Origin: an uncultured Gammaproteobacteria bacterium
Lineage (GTDB): Bacteria > Pseudomonadota > Gammaproteobacteria > Ga0077536
Length of the DNA stretch: 64,000 bases
Reading direction: 5' to 3'
Assembly (NCBI GenBank): GCA_938082545.1
Contig: CALKCL010000011.1
Span: 62,001-126,000, forward strand
Shown: positions 1-8,214 of the stretch, piece after piece
Numbering within the stretch: the first letter of the stretch is position 1
Layout: each line of letters opens with the position of its first letter
The notes under the pieces: model-generated
The model's input: the letters and a program-made list of their open reading frames with translations, nothing else
Databases searched by the model: none
Told to the model about the DNA's origin: nothing
Translations under genes and position numbers: made by a program

Positions 1-995
1 AACTATATAAGCTATATGATACTTTTAAGAAGGTACGTTTAAAAAGAGGGGCACTGGAGATCGAATCCAGAGAGCCTCAATTTATTTTCGATGAATACCG
101 TAAAATAGAAAGTATAAACGCTGTAGCGAGAGTCGATGCACATAAGGTTATTGAAGAGTGCATGGTCGCTGCTAATATAGCTGCCGCAGAATTCCTACTG
201 GGTAATAATTCACCTGGTATGTTCCGCGTTCATGCCCTCCCATCAGACGAGAAATTAGACAATCTATCTACTCTGCTAGGGACGTTAGGGATAGATTTTT
301 CTAGAGCAGCGACAGTTGAGTCAGCGGATTTCGCGAAAGTTTTACGTTTGGGACGCGAGCGCGATGATCGTCGGATGATTGAGATCATGATACTGAGGAG
401 TTTGCAACTTGCGGTATATAGCACAGAAAACAGTGGGCATTTTGGATTAGGACTTAAGTCTTATTCGCACTTCACATCACCGATCCGCCGGTATCCAGAT
501 TTGGTAGTGCATCGTGCAATCAAATCTATCCTTTCACGGAGTACTCCGTCGAATAGCCCAGCTTTCAGTGTAACTGCTAGTTTAGCGACAGATTGCTCGA
601 CGAATGAAAGACGTGCTGAAACTGCAAGTCGGGATGTTATTGCCTGGTTGAAGTGTGAGTATATGATGGACAGAGTTGGTGACGTTTTTGATGGTGTGGT
701 CAGCGCTATTACGGATTTTGGGATGTTTGTGGAAGTGGGCGAAACCTTTATCGAAGGACTTGTCCATATTAGTGAATTACCTAGCGATTACTATGTGTTT
801 GACTCTACTGCACACGTGCTCCGAGGCCGATCTAGTGGGAGGGTTTTTTCAATCGGCCAAGCTGTGCAAATAAAAGTAGCTAGGGTTAGTTTGGATGAAA
901 GGAAAATCGACTTCTCTATGGCAGGAGAGGCGCTCCGGAAAAAAAGAAGTCCTAGGAAAAAGAAAACACGAAAAGGTCGAGATGGCAGAAAATAA
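1..995 (+). CDS. rnr: Ribonuclease R, 3' part (5' end outside window)
   Basis: Processive 3'-5' exoribonuclease of the RNB family, acting on structured RNA in the cytoplasm. The reading frame is already open at base 3, so this is the C-terminal ~330 residues only. Seen directly: the late RNB-domain motif HFTSPIRRYPDL at about residue 155 of the visible part, then an S1 RNA-binding domain (about residues 226-300, with GMFVEVGETFIEGLVHISEL) and a lysine/arginine-rich tail, the usual RNase R ending. The next gene rlmB starts inside the last codons, as in the common gammaproteobacterial rnr-rlmB pair. RNase II is unlikely because of the basic tail and the context. Confidence 0.96.
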   Translation, partial: LYKLYDTFKKVRLKRGALEIESREPQFIFDEYRKIESINAVARVDAHKVIEECMVAANIAAAEFLLGNNSPGMFRVHALPSDEKLDNLSTLLGTLGIDFSRAATVESADFAKVLRLGRERDDRRMIEIMILRSLQLAVYSTENSGHFGLGLKSYSHFTSPIRRYPDLVVHRAIKSILSRSTPSNSPAFSVTASLATDCSTNERRAETASRDVIAWLKCEYMMDRVGDVFDGVVSAITDFGMFVEVGETFIEGLVHISELPSDYYVFDSTAHVLRGRSSGRVFSIGQAVQIKVARVSLDERKIDFSMAGEALRKKRSPRKKKTRKGRDGRK

Positions 996-1725
996 CATTT
1001 TCATTGGTGGTTTCCACGCTGTAAAAACCGCTCTTTCCAAAGCCTCTGCGGATTGCCTGGAGGTGTGGATAAAGCGAGATATTAACTCCCTCGCGGTAGA
1101 GGAGATTAGGGCGCTTTTGTCCAATCTGGGACTTAAGGCACAGAGTGCTTCGGCCAGTAATTTAGACAAAATGTACGGTGACGACCATCATCAAGGTATT
1201 GTCCTCAAGCGTAGGCTGCCTGTGACGGTTTCAATAGAGGAACTACTAGATAGGTGCAATACAAATACTGGGACAGCTCTAATCCTTATTTTAGACAGCA
1301 TCCAAGACCCTAGAAATTTTGGTGCTTGTTTGCGGATTGCGGATGGAGCTGGTGTTGATGGCGTTATTTATCCAAAAGACAACAGCGCTAGACTTGGTAG
1401 CGTTTTAGCCAAAGCCGCAAGTGGTGCAATTGATACGGTTCCACTTGTACCGGTGTCGAATCTCTCATCGGCGATTGTGAAAGTTCAAAAAGCTGGCATT
1501 TGGGTTACGGGCGCTTGCTCGGACCATGCTGCGCCTCTCTATAGTCTCGATTTCTCAGGACCGACTGCCATTGTCATGGGAAATGAAGGAAGTGGCCTAA
1601 GGCGTCTTACCAAAGAAAGATGTGATTATCTTGCATCTATACCTATGCATGGGGCTTTAGGTAGTCTGAATGTTTCTGCGGCAACTTCAATCTTCCTGTT
1701 TGAGGTAAAAAGACAACAGTCTTAG
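982..1725 (+). CDS. rlmB: 23S rRNA (guanosine-2'-O)-methyltransferase RlmB
   Basis: SpoU-family enzyme that methylates the 2'-OH of a guanosine in the peptidyl-transferase region of 23S rRNA (G2251 in E. coli). At 247 residues it has the family length. Seen: an N-terminal substrate-binding domain beginning FIGGFHAVKTAL, then the three trefoil-knot SPOUT motifs: DPRNFGACLRIADG (about 106), GNEGSG (about 200) and GSLNVSAA (about 227). I chose the ATG at 982, preceded by AAGG, rather than an upstream in-frame ATG at 895 that would lie inside rnr and add 29 unrelated residues. It overlaps the rnr stop by 14 bases, implying coupled translation. Confidence 0.95.
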   Translation: MAENNIFIGGFHAVKTALSKASADCLEVWIKRDINSLAVEEIRALLSNLGLKAQSASASNLDKMYGDDHHQGIVLKRRLPVTVSIEELLDRCNTNTGTALILILDSIQDPRNFGACLRIADGAGVDGVIYPKDNSARLGSVLAKAASGAIDTVPLVPVSNLSSAIVKVQKAGIWVTGACSDHAAPLYSLDFSGPTAIVMGNEGSGLRRLTKERCDYLASIPMHGALGSLNVSAATSIFLFEVKRQQS

Positions 1726-1727
1726 GC

Positions 1728-1835
1728 ATGAAACACGCATTTTGGATACAAAATGAAAAGCTCTTTCCCATTTTGCTGTTAGTTTTGCTCATTGTGACTA
1801 CGATTGACACTTATGCCGCGATCCAAGTTATTTAA
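1728..1835 (+). CDS. Possible 35-residue single-span membrane peptide
   Basis: A short open frame starts two bases after the rlmB stop, so it could be translated by coupling. The product has a short polar N-terminus, one hydrophobic stretch (FPILLLVLLIVTTI) and a short tail. It resembles no family I recognise. It might be a small membrane protein, a decayed signal peptide or chance. A second frame (ATG 1813 to stop 1932, 39 residues, basic) overlaps its end in another phase. Confidence 0.25.
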   Translation: MKHAFWIQNEKLFPILLLVLLIVTTIDTYAAIQVI

Positions 1836-2001
1836 ATACCCAAAGAAAACAATTGAATTTGTGTACCACACAAATGGTATGCAGATCACGAAGTGGGGCA
1901 ATTCCCCCGAAAGGAAGATCTTCACTGTTTAGAGACAGGTTTTGCTTATGTCCGCGCTTTCTCATATCATTGCGCTGTTCAACGAAGAACATTTAATCCT
2001 T

Positions 2002-2031
2002 GCTTCACCGACTGTCCTATATTCGGGAAGC
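2002..2031 (+). promoter_or_regulatory. Hairpin in the rpsF leader, possible autoregulatory site
   Basis: Arms GCTTC-A-CCGA (2002-2011) and TCGG-GAAGC (2023-2031) pair over nine base pairs with one bulged A at 2007 and an 11-base loop, ending ten bases before the AAGGAG ribosome-binding site of rpsF. Many bacteria carry an mRNA motif in this place, with a CCG element, that is bound by the S6:S18 complex. This one has a CCG in the stem, but I cannot confirm that it fits that motif. The rest of the 326-base gap 1726-2051 holds only the two tiny frames noted nearby. Confidence 0.4.
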
Positions 2032-2051
2032 TAAAACCGTAAGGAGAAGTT

Positions 2052-2537
2052 ATGAGACATTACGAAGTAGTTTTTCTCGTTCACCCAGATCAGAGTGAAC
2101 AAGTTCCCGCAATGACAGCTCGTTACCGAGGCGTTGTAGAAGAGAAGGGAGGCAAAGTTCACCGCCTAGAAGACTGGGGCCGGCGACAACTTGCTTACCC
2201 TATCAACAAAATTCATAAAGCACACTACGTGTTGATGAACATAGAGTGTGACGGGGCTTCACTGGAAGAGTTGAAAACCCTATTTAAGTTTAATGATGCT
2301 GTACTGCGTGATTTAGTTCTAAGCCGAAAGGATGCTATCACTGACCCATCACCGATAGCCCAAGCGAGGGAAGAGCAGTCCGAAAGGGAGACTCAAAGAG
2401 CAAGGCGAACCGACTCCTACACAAGCGAGAACAAGGGACAAGAAACACCGGCAGTAGAAGCACCGGCAGTAGAAGCTGTGGTAGAAACACCAGCAGTAGA
2501 AGCTGCTCCTAAAGACGACGTAGAGGCGGAAAAATAA
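2052..2537 (+). CDS. rpsF: 30S ribosomal protein S6 with long acidic repeat tail
   Basis: Small-subunit ribosomal protein that pairs with S18 on the platform. Residues 1-100 are a normal S6 fold: [15 protein letters not shown], then [19 protein letters not shown], and the DAVLRDLVL end. The C-terminal ~60 residues are an extension rich in Glu, Ala, Pro and Arg that contains three copies of a PAVEA unit (15-base DNA repeats at 2446, 2461 and 2488). E. coli S6 also has a variable C-terminal tail that RimK extends with glutamates. AAGGAG lies just before the ATG. The stop overlaps the rpsR start in TAATG, so the two partners are translationally coupled. Confidence 0.97.
   Translation: MRHYEVVFLVHPDQSEQVPAMTARYRGVVEEKGGKVHRLEDWGRRQLAYPINKIHKAHYVLMNIECDGASLEELKTLFKFNDAVLRDLVLSRKDAITDPSPIAQAREEQSERETQRARRTDSYTSENKGQETPAVEAPAVEAVVETPAVEAAPKDDVEAEK
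2446..2502 (+). repeat. 15-base tandem repeat inside rpsF
   Basis: Units CACCGGCAGTAGAAG at 2446-2460 and 2461-2475 are identical, and a third copy with one mismatch (CACCAGCAGTAGAAG) follows at 2488-2502 after a 12-base diverged unit. They encode PAVEA-type pentapeptides in the tail of S6. The length is a multiple of three, so gain or loss of units would keep the frame. Confidence 0.85.
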
Positions 2538-2767
2538 TGGCTAAGTTTGTTAGAAGACGAAGGTTTTGCAAGTTCACAGCCGAAGGGTTCACTTCAATTG
2601 ATTACAAAGATCTGGCGACTCTCCGTGGGTCATTGACTGAGAATGGAAAAATTGTACCGAGTAGGATTTCGGGTACTAAGGTCCATTTCCAACGGCAGTT
2701 GTCTACAGCTATCAAACATGCCCGTTACCTCGCATTGATTCCTTTCTGCGACGCACACAAAGGTTAG
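2537..2767 (+). CDS. rpsR: 30S ribosomal protein S18
   Basis: Primary partner of S6 in the 30S platform, 76 residues, the normal length. Seen: the basic N-terminus [10 protein letters not shown], the central [17 protein letters not shown] and [20 protein letters not shown], which are the most conserved S18 segments. It starts on the last base of the rpsF stop codon. Only one N-terminal cysteine (FCKF) is present in the basic segment. Confidence 0.98.
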   Translation: MAKFVRRRRFCKFTAEGFTSIDYKDLATLRGSLTENGKIVPSRISGTKVHFQRQLSTAIKHARYLALIPFCDAHKG

Positions 2768-2778
2768 AGAGGTCTGTC

Positions 2779-3684
2779 GTGCGATTTGTGGCACGGTTGT
2801 TGGTGCGGGATTTTCGGTGGGCTATTGCTGTCACCGGTGTCACCCTCATATGCTCCATTTTCCTTAGCATACTGGGTGTAATAAGCGCTGCTAGTGTGTC
2901 ATTTGTCACATTGAGAGAAGGAGCTAGAGTTGGTTTCCGGCTGATTGCTTTTTCGACACTAGTAGTTGTGCTGTTAGATTTGCTTGTCCTCCAGTTGGTT
3001 GATGGGCACCTAGATTTTTTGTACGTGTGCGCTGTCCTTTGGTTCCCTGCGCTTATCCTAGGATATGTGTTGAGAAGGAGTGAGAGTCAAGCAAGCGCAC
3101 TTGTGGTTGTAGCTATAATCGTTGGAACATATGCGGGCGTGTTTCGCTTTACAGTCGGTGACACGCAACAATTTTGGTACACTCAGATATCACCCATCTT
3201 GACGCAGTTATACGATAATCAAGAGATCGGGATACAAGACTCTACAATCCAATCAATAGCCAATCAAATGCATCACGTATCTGTGGCTATGCTTTTTACT
3301 TTTTACTCAGCTATTATTTTGCTGGCTCGTTGGTGGCAATCCGAACTGTTCAACCTTGGAGGCTTTGGTGATGAGTTTAAAAAAATCAAGATGCCACGGA
3401 TCGCTGTTTATATAGTAGCTCTCATTGGGGTTTTAGTTGTTTCTCAGGCTCTGATAGGGTCCCAATCAGGTCTAGTAATGGATATTTTTATAATTTTTAC
3501 GTTATTGTTTGCCTTTCAAGGCCTCTCGGTGGTGCATTTTCGGGCACGAAGCATTGGGTTGGCTAGAGGGTGGATGATAGCTTTTTACTCTTTGGTGTTA
3601 TTATTACCGCAGCTTTCTGGGTTAATTCTAGCAACTACTGGAGTTGCCGATGGTTTCGCTGATTTTCGTCGCGCTAAGGATTGA
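2779..3684 (+). CDS. DUF2232-type multi-span membrane protein
   Basis: Integral membrane protein of 301 residues with roughly eight hydrophobic segments spread over its length (for example VTLICSIFLSILGVIS, LVVVLLDLLVLQLV, IAVYIVALIGVLVVS). Genes of the DUF2232 (YybS-like) family regularly sit between rpsR and rplI in gammaproteobacteria; position and topology support that assignment. The function is unknown. The start is GTG, 11 bases after rpsR, with AGAGAGGT upstream, so it probably shares the ribosomal transcript. No catalytic motif is visible. Confidence 0.8.
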   Translation: MRFVARLLVRDFRWAIAVTGVTLICSIFLSILGVISAASVSFVTLREGARVGFRLIAFSTLVVVLLDLLVLQLVDGHLDFLYVCAVLWFPALILGYVLRRSESQASALVVVAIIVGTYAGVFRFTVGDTQQFWYTQISPILTQLYDNQEIGIQDSTIQSIANQMHHVSVAMLFTFYSAIILLARWWQSELFNLGGFGDEFKKIKMPRIAVYIVALIGVLVVSQALIGSQSGLVMDIFIIFTLLFAFQGLSVVHFRARSIGLARGWMIAFYSLVLLLPQLSGLILATTGVADGFADFRRAKD

Positions 3685-3813
3685 AAAAGAGTTATCATAG
3701 GGCATTAAGTCAGTCAGTATGAACAACAGTGGGTTTATGACGAGATAAGTTAATAAACGGCTACTTTATAGAAAACTAAGGCTGCAAAGTCTATCAAAAG
3801 GGACAGAGAAAGT

Positions 3814-4278
3814 ATGGACGTCATTCTATTAGAGAAAATGCATAGGTTAGGTAATCTAGGAGATACTGTGAGCGTCAAGGCTGGTTATGGTCGAAACTAC
3901 CTTATTCCTAGTAATAAAGCGGTACCTGCTACAGATGATAATGTCGCGAAATTTGAAGAAAGGCGCGCTGGTTTGGAGCTAGCGCAAGCCGAGATCTTAT
4001 CGGTGGCTGAAGCGCGGAAAATTGAAGTAGATAGCGTAGAAGTATCGATTTTTGCCAACGCCGGACCCGAAGGTAAACTTTTTGGCTCTGTAGGCGCCTC
4101 TGAGATCGCTGCTGCAGTTGTAGCATCCGGTGTTGAAGTCTCTAAAAGTGAAATTAGACTACACGATGGTCCTCTGCGAGAGCTTGGAGAGTTCTCAGTG
4201 GAAGTCTATCTAAACTCAGACGTGAGCGGAAATATAAAGGTCACTATTGCCCAAGATGCCGGTGAAACGGCGAGCTAA
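3814..4278 (+). CDS. rplI: 50S ribosomal protein L9
   Basis: Large-subunit protein that bridges the L1 side of the 50S subunit. At 154 residues it is close to the usual ~150. Seen: the N-terminal 23S-binding domain MDVILLEKMHRLGNLGDTVSVKAGYGRNYLIP (with the glycine/basic loop), the long central helix (about 40-75), and the C-terminal domain with GKLFGSVGASEIA. A 129-base gap separates it from the DUF2232 gene. It is followed by dnaB, the standard order. Confidence 0.98.
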   Translation: MDVILLEKMHRLGNLGDTVSVKAGYGRNYLIPSNKAVPATDDNVAKFEERRAGLELAQAEILSVAEARKIEVDSVEVSIFANAGPEGKLFGSVGASEIAAAVVASGVEVSKSEIRLHDGPLRELGEFSVEVYLNSDVSGNIKVTIAQDAGETAS

Positions 4279-4349
4279 ATCGCCGCTGGTTAACAGGCGG
4301 GGACCGTGTCAATCCTCATTGAAATTTGGTTGTTCTCGTCGGGGGTCTG

Positions 4350-5744
4350 ATGAAAAGTGAAGATTCTCGGTTAATTGAGTTTGATGCGGAGACTGCACTC
4401 TTAAAAGTACCGCCTCATTCTGTGGAAGCTGAGCAAGCGGTGCTAGGAGGACTATTCTTAGATAACGAAGCATTTATGAATGTGACCGAGCGTATTCGTT
4501 CTGAGGATTTTTACAGACGAGACCACGGATTGATCTACGATGCCATTCAGGGGCTGGCTAACAGCTCTAAGCCTTACGATATAGTCACGGTTGCGGAATG
4601 GCTCGACTCTAATGAAAAGCTAGATGACATAGGAGGAATGGGTTATTTAGCCCAGCTGGCGGAGAATACTCCGAGTGCCGCCAATATTGCTTCATATGCT
4701 GATATTGTCCGGCAGCGTTCTATCCTTCGTGACCTTATATCTGCGGGTGCCAAAATAACCGAAAGCGCTTTTCGCACAGAAGGCCGGACTTCAGATGAGT
4801 TGCTTGATACAGCAGAAAGCCTAGTTTTCTCTATAGCCGAACGAGAGTCCAGAAGTCGTAAAGGCTTTCAGCCTGTGAGCGATCTAATTGGTTCGGCGAT
4901 AACGCGAATAGAGGAATTGTTTGAGAAAGATAATCCTATTACTGGAGTTTCGACGGGGTTTTACGATTTAGATTCTCTGACTTCGGGGTTACAAAAATCT
5001 GATTTAGTTATTATAGCAGGTCGTCCATCCATGGGGAAAACGGCGTTTGCACTTAATATTGCTCAACACGCCGCTCTTAAAGATGCACTTCCGGTTGCGG
5101 TTTTTAGTATGGAGATGCCGGGAGAGCAGTTGGTTACTCGTATGCTTTCCTCTCTTGGTCGAATTGATCAGAGTAAGCTGCGAATTGGAAAATTAGGTGA
5201 CGATGATTGGCCGAGGCTGGCAAGCGCTTGTGCTATGTTAAATGAAGCTAAAATTTTTATTGACGATACACCTGCTTTGAGCCCTGGTGACCTTCGAGCT
5301 CGCTGTCGGCGATTAGCTCGAGAGCAAAAAGGGCTCGGGTTAGTAGTTATTGATTATCTTCAGTTAATGCAGGTCTCTGGAACAAAAGAGAATCGTGCGA
5401 CCGAGATCTCTGAGATCTCACGCTCTTTAAAGGCTTTGGCTAAGGAGCTTAAGGCACCTGTTGTCGCGCTTTCACAATTAAATAGAAGTCTTGAGCAAAG
5501 GACTGACAAACGTCCTGTGATGTCAGATTTACGTGAATCCGGTGCAATTGAGCAAGATGCGGATGTAATTATGTTTATTTATCGAGATGAAGTCTACGAT
5601 GATGAAAGTGTAGATAAAGGTCTTGCTGAAATTATTATCAGTAAGCAACGTAATGGACCAATTGGAATGCGTAAACTTCGTTTCCTAGGTCAATATACAC
5701 TTTTTGAAAATTTAGCACACGGTGGGTACGAGGCGAATGAGTGA
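4350..5744 (+). CDS. dnaB: Replicative DNA helicase DnaB
   Basis: Hexameric 5'-3' helicase of the replication fork. It has 464 residues against 471 in E. coli. Seen: the N-terminal primase-interacting domain (VPPHSVEAEQAVLGGLFLDN), Walker A GRPSMGKT near residue 224, Walker B VVIDYLQLM near 332, and the RecA-like motifs ALSQLNRSLEQR and DLRESGAIEQDADVIMFIYRDE. No intein interrupts it. I chose ATG 4350, which has GGGGGT just upstream; an in-frame TTG at 4326 would add only eight residues. Its end overlaps alr by four bases. Confidence 0.97.
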   Translation: MKSEDSRLIEFDAETALLKVPPHSVEAEQAVLGGLFLDNEAFMNVTERIRSEDFYRRDHGLIYDAIQGLANSSKPYDIVTVAEWLDSNEKLDDIGGMGYLAQLAENTPSAANIASYADIVRQRSILRDLISAGAKITESAFRTEGRTSDELLDTAESLVFSIAERESRSRKGFQPVSDLIGSAITRIEELFEKDNPITGVSTGFYDLDSLTSGLQKSDLVIIAGRPSMGKTAFALNIAQHAALKDALPVAVFSMEMPGEQLVTRMLSSLGRIDQSKLRIGKLGDDDWPRLASACAMLNEAKIFIDDTPALSPGDLRARCRRLAREQKGLGLVVIDYLQLMQVSGTKENRATEISEISRSLKALAKELKAPVVALSQLNRSLEQRTDKRPVMSDLRESGAIEQDADVIMFIYRDEVYDDESVDKGLAEIIISKQRNGPIGMRKLRFLGQYTLFENLAHGGYEANE

Positions 5745-6808
5745 CTAGACCCGCCAAGGTGATTATCGATGGCCATGCTGCAAAAAAGAATCTAGAGGCG
5801 ACCCGTCTCCACTGTCCGCAATCTAAGATACTTGCAGTGATAAAAGCTGATGCATATGGACATGGACTTTTACGTATGTCCAGAATTTTTAACGAGGCCG
5901 ATGCTTTTGCGGTCGCTTCTTTGGATGAGGCTGTTACCCTTCGAGAAGCGGGGTGTCGGCACCGGATCGTTTTGTTGGAAGGTCCCTTTGAGTTCGACGA
6001 AATAGCGATTATTGACAGACTAAATTTGGATGTTGTTATCCATTCGTTTGAGCAGATAAGTATGCTGGAACATACCAGAGCTACTCTTTCCGTATGGATA
6101 AAAATTAATACTGGAATGAACCGCTTGGGTTTTGATGTGGACGCTGTCGCTCAGGCTTATCACAGGTTGAGTAGCACCTCTAGCTCAATTATCTTTATGA
6201 CGCACTTTGCCAATGCGCAAGTAAGGGGAGATGTGACTGTTGGAAGCCAGTTGAGTGCCTTTGATACCGCGATCTCCGGTTTTCCAGAAGAGCAAAGTCT
6301 TGCCAATTCATCTGCATTGTTAACCTTCGCGAATACTCAGCGGCACTGGGTAAGACCGGGTTTAATGCTATATGGTGTCTCGCCGTTACGCGGGGAAACT
6401 GCTCGATCACTAGGTTTACTCCCAGTAATGACGCTTAAATCAAGGCTAATCAGTGTCCGTGATGTTAAAGCCGGTAGAACGGTCGGATATGGCGGCAGCT
6501 ATGTTTGTCCTTATGATATGAAAGTAGGAGTGGTCGCGTATGGCTATGGGGATGGTTATCCTAGAAGCGCTAATACAGGAACTCCTGTGCTTGTTAACAA
6601 CGTCAAGACGCAAGTTATTGGTGAATGCTCGATGGATATGATGACTGTTGAGTTGCCAGATTCAGCTGAGGCTAAGTTTGGAGATGAGGTTACTTTGTGG
6701 GGAGGAGAGCTCCCTATAGAAGAGGTCGCAAAGGCATCAGGTACTATTCCGTATGAATTGTTGTGTCGGGCACGAATGCGCGCCCGTTATGAGGAAGTAG
6801 GATTATAA
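5741..6808 (+). CDS. alr: Alanine racemase
   Basis: PLP enzyme that interconverts L- and D-alanine, supplying D-Ala for peptidoglycan. 355 residues, normal for Alr. Seen: the PLP-lysine segment AVIKADAYGHG (lysine near residue 34), the substrate/PLP segment MNRLGF, the catalytic-tyrosine loop VVAYGYGDGYPR, and ECSMDMMTVEL. The start is GTG within the GTGA overlap with dnaB, so translation is probably coupled. dnaB-alr linkage is common in gammaproteobacteria. Confidence 0.96.
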   Translation: MTRPAKVIIDGHAAKKNLEATRLHCPQSKILAVIKADAYGHGLLRMSRIFNEADAFAVASLDEAVTLREAGCRHRIVLLEGPFEFDEIAIIDRLNLDVVIHSFEQISMLEHTRATLSVWIKINTGMNRLGFDVDAVAQAYHRLSSTSSSIIFMTHFANAQVRGDVTVGSQLSAFDTAISGFPEEQSLANSSALLTFANTQRHWVRPGLMLYGVSPLRGETARSLGLLPVMTLKSRLISVRDVKAGRTVGYGGSYVCPYDMKVGVVAYGYGDGYPRSANTGTPVLVNNVKTQVIGECSMDMMTVELPDSAEAKFGDEVTLWGGELPIEEVAKASGTIPYELLCRARMRARYEEVGL

Positions 6809-8175
6809 AACAGAAAACCTCTTTTACCTGTCAAGTATGCAGTGCGGTCTATAATAAATGGACAGGGCACTGCGATGAGTGCGATGAATGGAACACTGTT
6901 GTAGAAAACCTTGAGAGCAAAGATGTTCGCCGTCGATTTAAATCAAATGAGCTAACAAAATCGAGTATTGTTGCCTTAACAGCTGTAGACATAGAGTCTC
7001 AAGCCAGATTGAAAACAGGACTGTCTGAATTAGACAGAGTTTTAGGCGGAGGTCTTGTTCCTGGTTCTGTTGTGTTACTAGGAGGTGATCCAGGTATCGG
7101 GAAAACTACTTTATTGCTGCAGAGCATGGTTGCGACAGCGGAGGGTGGAAATCTTAATTCTGTGTATGTGAGCGGAGAGGAGTCTGCTTCTCAACTAGCT
7201 ATAAGAGCACGTAGGCTTGGTTTGCCGTTGTCTCAATTGAATGTCTTGACTGAGACAAATGTTGATATTGTCATTGGAGAAGCTACCAAGAATAAGCCTG
7301 CGATTTTGGTTGTTGACTCAATACAAACAATGTACACGGAGGATTTACAATCCACTCCTGGCAGCGTTGGCCAGGTCAGAGAATGCGCTAGTCGGTTAGT
7401 GGGACTCGCAAAAAGCACTGGAATAGCAATATACCTAGTTGGTCATGTAACAAAGGACGGAGCTATTGCTGGTCCTCGCGTTTTAGAACATATGGTCGAC
7501 GTTACATTATATTTTGAAGGTGATCCAGACGGACTCTACAGAATGATACGAGCTATCAAAAACCGCTTTGGCGCAGTAAACGAGCTTGGAGTCTTTGCAA
7601 TGACCGACCAAGGTCTTCGTGAAGTGGCTAATCCTAGCGCTATATTATTGTCACGTCATGAAAAACCAGTTCCGGGAAGTGTGATAATGGTCACACGAGA
7701 GGGAACAAGGCCTATGTTGGTTGAGGTACAAGCACTGCTAAATGAAAGTCAGGTGATGAATCCACGCAGAGTTACGGTTGGCTTGGATCAAAATAGACTC
7801 AGTATGCTATTAGCTGTTCTAAATAGGCATTGTGGGATCTCGGCAGGCTCTAGTGATGTTTTTGCTAATATAGTAGGAGGTATTCGTGTAGGGGAAACTG
7901 GAGCTGACCTCGCAATTGCTATGGCAGTGATGTCTAGTCTTAGAGATAAAGCGCTTCCTAACGATATGATTACTTTTGGGGAAATTGGCTTAGCTGGGGA
8001 GATTCGACCAGTTAGCGGGGGTGCTGAACGCTTGAAAGAAGCAGCCAAACACGGATTTAAGTTTGCTGTAGTTCCTATTGGGAACGTGCCTAAGCTTCTA
8101 CCTCAAGGTATGAAAGTGAAGGCAGTTTCCCGGCTTGAAGATGCCTTGAAAGTGATCTCAGGAACTGAGCAATGA
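6802..8175 (+). CDS. radA: DNA repair protein RadA, with an apparent AUU/AUA start
   Basis: Lon/RecA-related ATPase that promotes branch migration during recombinational repair. Full length (about 457 residues, E. coli 460). Seen: an N-terminal zinc finger with Cys 10, 13, 24 and 27 (CQVC...GHCDEC), Walker A GGDPGIGKTT near 95-104, the RadA-specific KNRFG near 252 and a Lon-like C-terminal domain. In this frame a TGA lies at 6790-6792, and no ATG, GTG or TTG occurs between it and the zinc finger; the first standard start is TTG 7009, which would delete the finger. GAGGA at 6791-6795 is well spaced for ATT 6802 (or ATA 6805). The start therefore looks non-canonical, or there is a sequence error. 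It overlaps alr by 7 bases. Confidence 0.9.
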   Translation: MIKQKTSFTCQVCSAVYNKWTGHCDECDEWNTVVENLESKDVRRRFKSNELTKSSIVALTAVDIESQARLKTGLSELDRVLGGGLVPGSVVLLGGDPGIGKTTLLLQSMVATAEGGNLNSVYVSGEESASQLAIRARRLGLPLSQLNVLTETNVDIVIGEATKNKPAILVVDSIQTMYTEDLQSTPGSVGQVRECASRLVGLAKSTGIAIYLVGHVTKDGAIAGPRVLEHMVDVTLYFEGDPDGLYRMIRAIKNRFGAVNELGVFAMTDQGLREVANPSAILLSRHEKPVPGSVIMVTREGTRPMLVEVQALLNESQVMNPRRVTVGLDQNRLSMLLAVLNRHCGISAGSSDVFANIVGGIRVGETGADLAIAMAVMSSLRDKALPNDMITFGEIGLAGEIRPVSGGAERLKEAAKHGFKFAVVPIGNVPKLLPQGMKVKAVSRLEDALKVISGTEQ

Positions 8176-8214
8176 GGGAATAACACTTTCTTTGTTTTTA
8201 ATTTCCAGCGCAGC

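Noticed and set aside
895-981. N-terminal extension of RlmB
   Set aside because: The added 29 residues lie inside rnr, are only basic low-complexity sequence, and the family begins at ATG 982.
7009-8175. RadA starting at TTG 7009
   Set aside because: This would remove a perfectly conserved zinc finger encoded in the same frame just upstream.
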